12,875 nt of DNA from Gammaproteobacteria bacterium (GCA_004356415.1 SMWN01000107.1:1-12875); one strand, 5' to 3'. Shown: positions 1-6,752, counted from the stretch's first letter. Made by a program: numbers and translations. Notes: generated from the letters alone by a model not told the origin.

Positions 1-294
1 AGGGTCACTACTGCTAATTTGTATATAGTCAGGGCCTTCTTCAAATTCCTGGACAGTAAAGCGCAAGCGAGTAAGTAAAAAGGTGCGTTGAATACCTGCA
101 CGATCAAATGCTTTCTGATCTGCCAGTGAAACCTTTAGGCTGTCAAGTTCATCAGCCGTTGCTGAAACCAATTTAACTCTTGCTTTAAATGGCTGGTTCA
201 ACGCAGATTGAAGTTCGAGCTTACCTAAACCCAAAGCATTCACAAATGTTGGCACCACCAGTGCCAACAAAACCAACATCATCTTAAATTTCAT
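1..294 (-). CDS. fimV: FimV/HubP-type pilus assembly and polar hub protein, N-terminal part
   Basis: The gene runs off the left edge of the window; only 98 codons are visible. It starts at ATG 294 with a signal peptide (MKFKMMLVLLALVVPTFVNA) and the mature part opens with LGLGKLELQSALNQPFKA, the hallmark of the FimV N-terminal domain. The stretch ATADELDSLKVSLADQKAFDRAGI also fits the family. FimV/HubP proteins are inner-membrane, peptidoglycan-associated proteins that support type IV pilus assembly and polar localisation. The LysM, coiled-coil and C-terminal FimV domains would lie outside the window, so completeness cannot be judged. It follows the short FimV-like gene by 22 nt and is likely co-transcribed with it. 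Location after leuB-asd is the usual gammaproteobacterial place for fimV. Confidence 0.88.
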   Translation of the reverse strand, partial: MKFKMMLVLLALVVPTFVNALGLGKLELQSALNQPFKARVKLVSATADELDSLKVSLADQKAFDRAGIQRTFLLTRLRFTVQEFEEGPDYIQISSSDP

Positions 295-316
295 CCGGTT
301 TTCCCCTGCCACTGTA

Positions 317-712
317 TTATTTTTCTATCATCTTGGGGTCTAGCAGTAAGGAATACTCTCGTTGTATTCGTCCACCCGGCCAGTGCATCTCCAGTACAAA
401 TCTGAGTGCAGGCTCACGGATTGTATTTTTACTGGTAATCTTCAAATAAGGCTGACTTCCATCATTTTCGATAATTTCAACCCTCAAATTATACCAAGTC
501 TGCAGGCCTTGTGACTCGTCTTCGGGCCTGCCAATGCTCAACTTCAAATCATCAAGCTCACTCTCCCTCGAGAAAACCAAAGGAATTTCTACATTAAGTG
601 GTTGATTTAACCTTGATTTCAGTTCTAACACACCCAGCGCCAGTGCCTGTACTGCAGATTGAAATCCTGCAAAAAGCAAAAACAGAGCTATCAATAAGAT
701 TCTTTTGTTCAT
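317..712 (-). CDS. short stand-alone FimV N-terminal-domain protein
   Basis: A 131-residue secreted or periplasmic protein with a signal peptide (MNKRILLIALFLLFAGFQ, then SAVQALA). The mature part LGVLELKSRLNQPLNVEI is homologous to the start of the neighbouring FimV, and the end (REPALRFVLEMHWPGGR, then IQREYSLLLDPK) matches the end of the FimV N-terminal domain. The protein stops right after this domain, so it lacks the transmembrane, LysM and C-terminal parts of FimV. I chose ATG 712 because the signal peptide begins there; an upstream in-frame ATG at 796 would add 28 residues that do not resemble the family. The role is unknown; it could be a paralogue that competes with or assists FimV, or a remnant of a split gene. 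The domain assignment is firm, the function is inference. Confidence 0.8.
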   Translation of the reverse strand: MNKRILLIALFLLFAGFQSAVQALALGVLELKSRLNQPLNVEIPLVFSRESELDDLKLSIGRPEDESQGLQTWYNLRVEIIENDGSQPYLKITSKNTIREPALRFVLEMHWPGGRIQREYSLLLDPKMIEK

Positions 713-898
713 TGGCTCACAGAATATCCTGTTATAAATGCTATTTATATTCAATAGGTTACATGATTTGTTCACAAAAAATGTCTCATGCACCACCTAA
801 AATTCGGCCTCTCCTGGTCAAAAATGCCACAGAGAGAACAAAAGTTTGTGCAGCTAAAAACCTGCGAATATCCTTTACAATTATCCCTTAACTATAGC
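713..898. other. intergenic region between asd and the FimV-like gene
   Basis: 186 bp, AT-rich, downstream of asd and upstream of the FimV-like gene. I see no convincing terminator hairpin followed by a T-run on the minus strand and no consensus promoter. TTGAAT and TATAAC motifs occur near 728-750 on the minus strand but with a spacing too short for a sigma70 promoter. Confidence 0.5.
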
Positions 899-1921
899 TT
901 ACAAATAGTCTTTTACCAAAATTTCAGCAATTTGAATACTATTTAATGCAGCACCTTTACGAACATTGTCAGAAACAACCCAGAGGTTAATACCGCGAGG
1001 GTGTGAAATATCTTCTCGAATACGCCCAACAAAGACAGGATCTTTACCCGCAGCCTCACTCACAGCGGTTGGATAGCCACCATCCTTAGGCTCATTCACT
1101 AAAGTAATTCCAGGCTGGTTTCTGAGTAAATTTCTGACTTCCTCCGCAGATAATTTGTTTTTGGTCTCAATATGGACGGCTTCAGAGTGCCCAAAAAAAA
1201 CTGGAACCCTGACCGCGGTTGGATTGACCTGAATAGCATCATCTTCAAATATTTTTCTGGTTTCCCAGACCATTTTCATTTCTTCCAAAGTATAACCATT
1301 TTTCTGGAAATCATCGATATGGGGTATGACATTAAAGGCAATCTGCTTGGGATAAACTTCACACACAGCTTTTCTGCCGTTCAATAATTCTGCAGTTTGT
1401 TTTGCCAACTCTTCTATTGCCTCTTTACCTGTTCCAGACACCGCCTGATAGGTACATACATTAATTCGCTCAATAGTTGCAGCATCGTGAATAGGCTTTA
1501 GTGCGACTAACATTTGAATCGTTGAACAATTAGGATTGGCAATAATCCCTCTATTTTGGTAATCAGCGATTGCATCAGGATTGACCTCTGGTATAACCAA
1601 AGGAATATCATCGTCGTATCGAAACTGCGAGGTATTATCAATCACCACACAGCCCGCTTCGACAGCCCGCGGGGCATGTATTTTTGATACCGAGGCACCT
1701 GGAGAAAAAAGACCAATATCAACGCCTTTGAAATCAAATCCTTCCAAATCTTCAACCATGATTGTTTTACCGTTGAAGCGAATTCTTGAACCAGTGGATC
1801 GACTGCTGGCAAGTGCAACAATATTTTCCACAGGGAAATTACGCTCTTCCAAGATCGACAACATGGTTTCACCGACCGCACCGGTAGCACCGACGACAGC
1901 AACATTAAATTTCTTACTCAT
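899..1921 (-). CDS. asd: aspartate-semialdehyde dehydrogenase
   Basis: Catalyses the NADPH-dependent reduction of aspartyl-4-phosphate to aspartate semialdehyde, the branch point for lysine/diaminopimelate, threonine and methionine. The 340-residue length is normal. It has the dinucleotide-binding loop GATGAVG at residues 11-17, the catalytic cysteine in NPNCST (Cys132), the SGTGKEA loop (about 162-168) and the active-site histidine in FFGHSEAVH (about His245). The ATG start at 1921 has a good AAGG Shine-Dalgarno sequence and places the Rossmann motif at the usual distance from the N-terminus. It lies 29 nt downstream of leuB, so the two are probably one transcript. Nothing appears broken. 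Confidence 0.97.
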   Translation of the reverse strand: MSKKFNVAVVGATGAVGETMLSILEERNFPVENIVALASSRSTGSRIRFNGKTIMVEDLEGFDFKGVDIGLFSPGASVSKIHAPRAVEAGCVVIDNTSQFRYDDDIPLVIPEVNPDAIADYQNRGIIANPNCSTIQMLVALKPIHDAATIERINVCTYQAVSGTGKEAIEELAKQTAELLNGRKAVCEVYPKQIAFNVIPHIDDFQKNGYTLEEMKMVWETRKIFEDDAIQVNPTAVRVPVFFGHSEAVHIETKNKLSAEEVRNLLRNQPGITLVNEPKDGGYPTAVSEAAGKDPVFVGRIREDISHPRGINLWVVSDNVRKGAALNSIQIAEILVKDYL

Positions 1922-1950
1922 TGTGCCTTTACCTGACTAAAATTCTCTTA

Positions 1951-3024
1951 CTAAAGCGATGCGACAACAGCATCGCCCATTTCGCTGGTAGATATCTTCG
2001 TCATGCCATTCGAAACTATATCAGCCGTTCTCAGCCCATCTGCCAGCACTTGCTGTACAGCCCGTCCTATTCGATCTGCCTGTGCAGGCTCAGCGAGGGA
2101 ATACCTCAACATCATGGCAACTGAAATGATTGTTGCCAATGGATTGGCAACATTCTTTCCAGCGATATCAGGTGCAGATCCATGGATTGGCTCATACATT
2201 CCCTGTCCTTCAGCATTCAATGAGGCTGAAGGCAACATACCGATTGAACCCGTCAACATGGAGGCCAGATCAGACAATATGTCACCAAACATATTGGTCG
2301 TAACAATCACATCAAACTGCCTGGGGTCCCTTACCAACTGCATGGCCGCATTATCCACATACATATGTTCCAGATTTACTTTCGGATAATCTTTCGCAAC
2401 ATGCGTCACGACTTCACGCCAAAGTTCAGTTGCCTCCAAAACATTTGCCTTGTCCACCGAACATACTTTTTTGTTTCTTTTCATGGCCACATCAAATGCA
2501 GTGCGCGCAATCCTTTCAATCTCGGTTTCCTTATAGACCAAGGTATTAAAACCTTCACGCTGTCCATCTTCCAGAGTTCTGATACCACGTGGTTGTCCAA
2601 AATAGATCCCACCGGTTAATTCACGCACGATCATGATGTCCAGTCCATCAATCACATCCGGTTTTAAGGAAGAGGCTCCAGCAAGTTCCTTGTACAGAAT
2701 TGCAGGCCTGAGGTTAGCGTACAGATCAAGACCAGCCCGAATTGCCAACAGGCCTCTTTCAGGCCTTAATGAACGTTCAATGTTATCCCATTGGGGGCCA
2801 CCCACTGCCCCCAATAAGATTGCATCAGACTGTTTCCCCAGCGCCAGCGTTTCTTCAGGCAGCGGCACTCCTGTTTCATCAATTGCCCTGCCACCAATCA
2901 ATGCCTGTTCAGTGGAAATCTCGAGCCTATGCTTCTCCACCAGGGCACTCAGCACCTTTTCTGCTTCAGTTACAATCTCCGGGCCAATTCCATCTCCCGG
3001 AAGTATTAATACGCTTTTACTCAC
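1951..3024 (-). CDS. leuB: 3-isopropylmalate dehydrogenase
   Basis: Oxidatively decarboxylates 3-isopropylmalate with NAD+ in leucine synthesis; cytoplasmic. The 357-residue protein shows LPGDGIGPEIV at the N-terminus, VRELTGGIYFGQPRG, the SVDKANVLEATELWREVV segment with the catalytic lysine, YVDNAAMQLVRDPRQFDVIV, the metal-binding MFGDILSDLASML and the NAD-binding YEPIHGSAPDIAGKNVANP. The start is GTG at 3024, with a CAGG motif about 9 nt upstream; no in-frame ATG fits. leuC and leuD are not beside it; the upstream neighbour is an EamA permease. A terminator ends only 17 nt before this start codon, which raises the question of how leuB is transcribed. Confidence 0.97.
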   Translation of the reverse strand: MSKSVLILPGDGIGPEIVTEAEKVLSALVEKHRLEISTEQALIGGRAIDETGVPLPEETLALGKQSDAILLGAVGGPQWDNIERSLRPERGLLAIRAGLDLYANLRPAILYKELAGASSLKPDVIDGLDIMIVRELTGGIYFGQPRGIRTLEDGQREGFNTLVYKETEIERIARTAFDVAMKRNKKVCSVDKANVLEATELWREVVTHVAKDYPKVNLEHMYVDNAAMQLVRDPRQFDVIVTTNMFGDILSDLASMLTGSIGMLPSASLNAEGQGMYEPIHGSAPDIAGKNVANPLATIISVAMMLRYSLAEPAQADRIGRAVQQVLADGLRTADIVSNGMTKISTSEMGDAVVASL

Positions 3025-3041
3025 ATCAAATACCTGCTGTT

Positions 3042-3086
3042 AAAAAATGCCCCTTGCATACACATTTAGAGTGCATCGCAAAGGGC
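3042..3086 (-). terminator. rho-independent terminator between the EamA permease gene and leuB
   Basis: Read on the minus strand, GCCCTTTGC (3086-3078) pairs with GCAAGGGGC (3057-3049), nine pairs with one G-U. After one bulged G the stem continues with ATGCAC pairing GTGTAT (one more G-U), around a 7-nt loop. The stem is followed by ATTTTTT. This is a strong intrinsic terminator by structure. It begins 14 nt after the permease stop and ends 17 nt before the leuB GTG, so it could act either as the permease terminator or as an attenuator for leuB. Confidence 0.85.
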
Positions 3087-3099
3087 GGCAAAGGATACA

Positions 3100-3987
3100 T
3101 CAAGTTGCACTATTCTTCATCAAGTCTCTGGTGGTTAGCCATGCAGCAAATATAATTAACAGACCCCCCATTAATTCCCTTGCAGTCAGCACCTCTTCAG
3201 TCAACAAGGCTGCAGAAACTGCCCCAACAAATACCTCGAACAACATAAGTGATGCCGAACGATGTACTGGTAGATGCGTAACACCATACAATGCTGTAAA
3301 TGACATCAGACTCATACCGACACAACCAACGAAAATAGCAAGTGCAAGTGATGCTCCGCTAAACACAGGGGGTTGAATCTGCATCGTGACGATGCCAGCA
3401 ATGGTAAGTACAATCACACCTAACCACGCTGATCCCATCTTCAAAATGATGGGGATATCGCCGATCTTTCGTACCAGTACATTGTTCACAGCAAAGGCAA
3501 ATCCGGCAGAAACGGCAAGTAAATCTACTTGTTTGGACTGAAGAACAACACTGCTATCTGATTGCCACAATATGATCAGGGCGCCGATGAATGAAATGAA
3601 TAGTGAGCACCAGGCCAGAGGCGAAGGACGTTCATGTAAAAATATGAGGCCTAATATCAGGGTCCAGATGGGTAATAAATAAAACAACAACAACACTCTA
3701 ACCACCTGCCCTTCTAGCAAGGCCAGAATAAAAGCCAAATTAGTCCAGCCTGCAAAAATACCAATCAAGACGAATAATAAACGTTGCGATCGCAAACCAT
3801 GTCTTTGTTTCCAGAATAAAGGCCACATAGGCACAAGTGCGGATAAATAGATAATCAGGGTTGCCCATAAACCTGGAATTCCCATGCCTTCCAACTCCCT
3901 GAGTGGATACCAGAGAACACCCCACAGGGTAGCGGCAATCAGACAACTGATAATTGGCAGCAGAGGTGATTTATTTTTAGTCGACAT
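3100..3987 (-). CDS. EamA/DMT-family membrane transporter, substrate unknown
   Basis: A 295-residue integral membrane protein with about ten hydrophobic segments, arranged as two repeats of five, the drug/metabolite transporter (EamA) plan. The first repeat begins at LIAATLWGVLWYPLRELEG and ends near FISFIGALIILWQ; the second begins around LLAVSAGFAFAVNNVLVRKI and ends at LMGGLLIIFAAWLTT. The motif YLLPIWTLILGLIFLHERPS is typical of the family at the end of TM4. The ATG at 3987 gives a short polar N-terminus before TM1. Such permeases export or import small metabolites, and some act on amino acids; nothing here shows the substrate, and proximity to leuB and dapC is only suggestive. It is transcribed divergently from dapC and is closed by a terminator. 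Confidence 0.88.
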   Translation of the reverse strand: MSTKNKSPLLPIISCLIAATLWGVLWYPLRELEGMGIPGLWATLIIYLSALVPMWPLFWKQRHGLRSQRLLFVLIGIFAGWTNLAFILALLEGQVVRVLLLFYLLPIWTLILGLIFLHERPSPLAWCSLFISFIGALIILWQSDSSVVLQSKQVDLLAVSAGFAFAVNNVLVRKIGDIPIILKMGSAWLGVIVLTIAGIVTMQIQPPVFSGASLALAIFVGCVGMSLMSFTALYGVTHLPVHRSASLMLFEVFVGAVSAALLTEEVLTARELMGGLLIIFAAWLTTRDLMKNSAT

Positions 3988-3991
3988 ATGG

Positions 3992-4021
3992 TTGATTAGC
4001 CTATACTGAGTTCTCTTAAAT
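3992..4021 (+). promoter_or_regulatory. possible sigma70 promoter for dapC
   Basis: In the 74-bp divergent region, TTGATT (3992-3997) is followed after 18 nt by TTAAAT (4016-4021), 40 nt before the dapC ATG. The match to consensus is modest and this is a visual call only. Confidence 0.25.
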
Positions 4022-4061
4022 TTTTCGAACTTTAAACAATAACTCCCTACAACAATAACTA

Positions 4062-5291
4062 ATGAATCCCGGTCTTGAAAAATTACACCCCTACCCCTTT
4101 GAAAGGCTTGTGCAACTCAAGCAGGAAACATCTGTCGTCACGGATGCAGAACATATCGATTTATCGATTGGTGAGCCCAAACATACCACCCCAGCATTAA
4201 TTCTGAATGAATTACAAAAGCAATTGCCCAAGGTGGCATCTTACCCAACAACACGAGGGGTCGATGCACTACGACAAGCCATGGCAGAATGGTTAAGCAA
4301 AAGATTCCAGTTACCTGATGGCAGTATTAGCGCCGACAGGAACATCTTGCCAGTGAATGGTACCCGAGAAGCACTTTTTGCCTTTGCACAATGTGTTATC
4401 GATTTAAATGACAACCATTCAAACAAGAAAACTAGGCCTGTTGTTATATCGCCCAATCCGTTCTACCAAATATACGAAGGTGCAACATTGTTAGCCAATG
4501 CTGAGCCATATTATATCAACTGTGTTGAAGCAAATGGATTCCTTCCGGATTTTGACGCAATCCCTGAGAATGTTTGGCGAAGATGCCAACTTATTTACCT
4601 ATGCTCCCCGGGAAATCCGACCGGAGCAGTAATTGGTCAAGAGTCCATCAAAAAATTACTCAAGCTCGCAGACAAATATGATTTCATTATTGCAGCAGAT
4701 GAATGTTATTCAGAAATATACCTTGATGAAGATTCTCCTCCCATTGGTCTGCTGCAGGCCGCTGCAAATCTGGGACGAGATAATTACGAGCGTTGTATTG
4801 TTTTTCATAGCCTTTCAAAGCGATCAAATGTTCCTGGGATGCGATCCGGTTTCGTCGCGGGCGATGAGAAACTCATACAGGCTTTTCTCCGTTATCGTAC
4901 TTACCATGGTTGCTCCATGCCACTCTACACACAAATGGCGAGCATTGTTGCCTGGCAAGACGAAGATCACGTCCATGTTAACAGAGTCTTGTACCGTCAA
5001 AAATTTGATGCCGTACTGGAGATACTCAAACCGGTCATGAATGTCACAAAACCGGATGCCAGCTTTTATCTCTGGCCGGAGACGCCTGTGTCCGATATTG
5101 AGTTTGCGACAGGATTGTATTCCCGGCATAACATAACTGTGTTGCCTGGAAGTTTTCTGTCACGTAGCATAGCTGCCGGCGATCCCGGTGAAAATCGAAT
5201 TCGTATTGCGCTTGTCGCTGAAATTGATCAGTGTATCGAGGCAGCCGAAAGAATTTGTGAATATATCAAAACAACGTGCCATTCTTTATGA
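4062..5291 (+). CDS. dapC: succinyldiaminopimelate transaminase (DapC type)
   Basis: A 409-residue fold-type I PLP aminotransferase that converts N-succinyl-2-amino-6-ketopimelate to N-succinyl-L,L-diaminopimelate with glutamate. Evidence: N-terminal MNPGLEKLHPYPFERLVQL and SIGEPKHTTP, typical of the proteobacterial DapC group; SPGNPTG (about 182-188); AADECYSEIY with the PLP-ring aspartate (Asp213); SLSKRSNVPGMRSG with the PLP lysine (Lys253); and the late arginine in ENRIRIALV. dapD directly follows, which fixes the pathway role better than a generic aminotransferase label. The last residues, TTCHSL, and the stop codon are encoded by the first copy of a 33-bp tandem repeat, so the native C-terminus has probably been changed by a few residues, after the last family-conserved segment. 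No clear Shine-Dalgarno precedes the ATG. Confidence 0.95.
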   Translation: MNPGLEKLHPYPFERLVQLKQETSVVTDAEHIDLSIGEPKHTTPALILNELQKQLPKVASYPTTRGVDALRQAMAEWLSKRFQLPDGSISADRNILPVNGTREALFAFAQCVIDLNDNHSNKKTRPVVISPNPFYQIYEGATLLANAEPYYINCVEANGFLPDFDAIPENVWRRCQLIYLCSPGNPTGAVIGQESIKKLLKLADKYDFIIAADECYSEIYLDEDSPPIGLLQAAANLGRDNYERCIVFHSLSKRSNVPGMRSGFVAGDEKLIQAFLRYRTYHGCSMPLYTQMASIVAWQDEDHVHVNRVLYRQKFDAVLEILKPVMNVTKPDASFYLWPETPVSDIEFATGLYSRHNITVLPGSFLSRSIAAGDPGENRIRIALVAEIDQCIEAAERICEYIKTTCHSL

Positions 5292-5371
5292 ATAATTAAC
5301 GGTACAATGTGCCACTCCTTATGAATGATTAACGATACAACGTGCCATTCTTTATGAGTGATTATTGGTAC
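5273..5371 (+). repeat. 33-bp tandem repeat, three copies, overlapping the end of dapC
   Basis: Units at 5273-5305, 5306-5338 and 5339-5371, head to tail without spacers. Unit 1 reads AACGTGCCATTCTTTATG followed by AATAATTAACGGTAC. Unit 2 differs at five bases and unit 3 at four. The array is followed by AAT (5372-5374), the same triplet that follows the second array at 6470-6535. Every forward frame of the unit contains a stop codon; one reverse frame stays open. The unit junction GGTAC-AAC-GTGCC is a near-palindrome. Confidence 0.95.
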
Positions 5372-5383
5372 AATCTAGCCATA

Positions 5384-5417
5384 ATATTTATCAAAATATT
5401 TACCAAAATATTTATTT
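5384..5417 (+). repeat. 12-bp AT-rich direct repeat, nearly three copies, upstream of dapD
   Basis: ATATTTATCAAA (5384-5395), ATATTTACCAAA (5396-5407) and the partial ATATTTATTT (5408-5417) run in tandem in the dapC-dapD gap, directly after the 33-bp array. They could be a curved or UP-like promoter segment or simply slippage; nothing in the sequence decides this. Confidence 0.85.
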
Positions 5418-5448
5418 GGGGAAATTCAAAAATACGGAAAAATAAATT

Positions 5449-6270
5449 ATGAGTAAGCTTGAAAACATCGTTAACGAACATTTTGAAAAACGTTCGGGAA
5501 TCACACCAGTAACCGCCAACCAGGAATTGAAGGATACCATTGAAGAGGTGATCTCAGGACTGGACAGTGGAACCATGCGGGTTGCTGAAAAGAAGGATGG
5601 GGAATGGATGGTTAATCAATGGCTGAAAAAGGCTGTACTGCTTTCCTTTCTGCTTGAAGAAAACAAAGTGATCGAAGGTGGATTCACTAATTATTACGAT
5701 AAAGTCCCATCAAAGTTTAGTGGTATGAACAAGCAAGATTTTGAAAAGATTGGCGCACGCATTGTCCCCTCAGCAAATGCGCGTCGCGGAAGTTATATCG
5801 CACCTGGCGTGGTCTTGATGCCATGCTATGTCAACATTGGTGCTTACGTTGACTCCGGGACCATGGTAGATACATGGGCCACCGTCGGTTCATGTGCGCA
5901 AATTGGCAAGAACGTACATCTATCAGGCGGTGTGGGCATTGGTGGGGTACTTGAACCGTTACAGGCTAACCCAACCATCATCGGTGATAACTGCTTTATC
6001 GGTGCACGTTCTGAAGTGGTAGAAGGGGTTATTGTGGGTGATGGTGCAGTGATCTCTATGGGTGTTTATATTGGCCAAAGTACTCGCATATTCAATCGTG
6101 AAACGGGCGAAATAAGCTACGGTTACATCCCACCTGGTTCTGTGGTTGTCTCCGGCAATCTGCCATCCAAAGATGGCAGTTATAGCCTTTATTGTGCAGT
6201 CATTGTGAAACAGGTCGATGAAAAAACGCGCAGCAAGGTAAGTATCAACGAATTATTGCGTGACATTTAG
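5449..6270 (+). CDS. dapD: 2,3,4,5-tetrahydropyridine-2,6-dicarboxylate N-succinyltransferase
   Basis: Transfers succinyl from succinyl-CoA to tetrahydrodipicolinate, the step before DapC in the succinylase route to diaminopimelate and lysine; a cytoplasmic trimer in the family. The 273-residue length matches the enterobacterial enzyme closely. The N-terminal helical domain (about 1-100) includes NQWLKKAVLLSFLL. It is followed by the hexapeptide left-handed beta-helix (about 105-240), with YVDSGTMVDTWATVGSCAQI, LSGGVGIGGVLEP and NCFIGARSEVVEG. Asp141 and Glu189 coincide with the acidic residues proposed as catalytic in characterised DapD. The start ATG has only a weak GGAAA motif upstream. 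The 157-bp gap after dapC is filled largely by short repeats. No damage is visible. Confidence 0.97.
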   Translation: MSKLENIVNEHFEKRSGITPVTANQELKDTIEEVISGLDSGTMRVAEKKDGEWMVNQWLKKAVLLSFLLEENKVIEGGFTNYYDKVPSKFSGMNKQDFEKIGARIVPSANARRGSYIAPGVVLMPCYVNIGAYVDSGTMVDTWATVGSCAQIGKNVHLSGGVGIGGVLEPLQANPTIIGDNCFIGARSEVVEGVIVGDGAVISMGVYIGQSTRIFNRETGEISYGYIPPGSVVVSGNLPSKDGSYSLYCAVIVKQVDEKTRSKVSINELLRDI

Positions 6271-6312
6271 AAGACCATTTAAATCAAAACAGATTGAGTG
6301 ATGAATATTGTT

Positions 6313-6345
6313 CTTTACGGTATCAAAAATCGCGATACCGTAAAG
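6313..6345 (+). repeat. perfect 12-bp inverted repeat inside the yffB remnant
   Basis: CTTTACGGTATC (6313-6324) and GATACCGTAAAG (6334-6345) are perfect reverse complements around a 9-nt loop. They encode LYGI and DTVK of the yffB remnant. No T-run follows, so it is not a standard terminator. The Cys-to-Arg codon is the last part of the loop and the frameshifting T sits immediately after the second arm. Confidence 0.9.
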
Positions 6346-6469
6346 TAAGGACAGGCGCTGGCTGGAAACGCACGAGATAGGATATACATTTCATGATTTC
6401 AGAGTAGGTGGCCTTGATAAATAAATGATTAAAGAATTTCTCAAGCAAATCAATTGGCAGACATTACTC

Positions 6470-6535
6470 AATGTGCCTTTTTTTATGGATGATTAACGGT
6501 ACAACGTGCCATTCTTTATGAATAATTAACGGTAC
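6470..6535 (+). repeat. 33-bp tandem repeat, two copies, inserted within yffB
   Basis: Units at 6470-6502 and 6503-6535. The second is identical over all 33 bases to the first unit at the end of dapC (5273-5305); the first differs at five positions. The yffB reading frame resumes exactly after the array: CTC AAT before and AAT AAA CAT GGA after, so the array lies between two copies of AAT. This fits either a 3-bp target duplication or a unit ending in AAT. Confidence 0.96.
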
Positions 6536-6752
6536 AATAAACATGGATCCACCTGGCGCAAATTACCTGAAAACCAGATAAATAATATTGATGGTTCAAA
6601 AGCCCTGGAACTCATGGCTGAATACCCGATATTAATCAAGCGACCGATACTCGCTAACCAAAGCAAACTTTCCGTCAGTTTTAGTGAAAACAAATACGAG
6701 AATACACTTCTGTGAAGTGATACCATCAAGTCCAGGGATCCAGGGGGGACCA

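Larger units (their letters stand above)
6301..6715 (+). pseudogene. yffB: decayed ArsC/Spx-like (YffB-type) thioredoxin-fold gene
   Basis: Reading three adjacent pieces recovers a complete YffB-like protein. Piece 1 is MNIVLYGIKNRDTVK (6301-6345). Piece 2 is KDRRWLETHEIGYTFHDFRV and on to MIKEFLKQINWQTLLN. Piece 3 runs from KHGSTWRKLPENQINN through LMAEYPILIKRPIL to ENKYENTLL, stop at 6713. Lesions: the family's cysteine in NCDTVK is arginine (CGC instead of TGC, 6331-6333); an extra T at 6346 shifts the frame; TAA at 6422-6424 replaces a lysine codon; and 66 bp (two 33-bp repeats, both with in-frame TAA) sit at 6470-6535. Removing the extra T and the 66 bp gives 115 residues, close to the 118 of E. 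coli YffB. Position after dapD and usually next to dapE is the familiar setting; dapE is not here. Function in the family is poorly known. Confidence 0.93.

Noticed and set aside
317..796. Longer version of the FimV-like protein starting at ATG 796
   Set aside because: The 28 extra residues put polar and cysteine-containing sequence before a good signal peptide and do not match the family; ATG 712 is the natural start.
2742..3376. Plus-strand reading frames opposite leuB and the permease
   Set aside because: Shadows of well-supported minus-strand genes; they also cross the terminator hairpin.
5273..5371. CRISPR array
   Set aside because: The 33-bp units run head to tail with no spacers and there are no cas genes.
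5273..5371. Minus-strand peptide gene made of the 11-residue repeat
   Set aside because: A TAG lies immediately upstream in frame and there is no start codon before or within the units.
6313..6345. Rho-independent terminator after dapD
   Set aside because: The stem is perfect, but no T-run follows and it lies within the yffB coding remnant.
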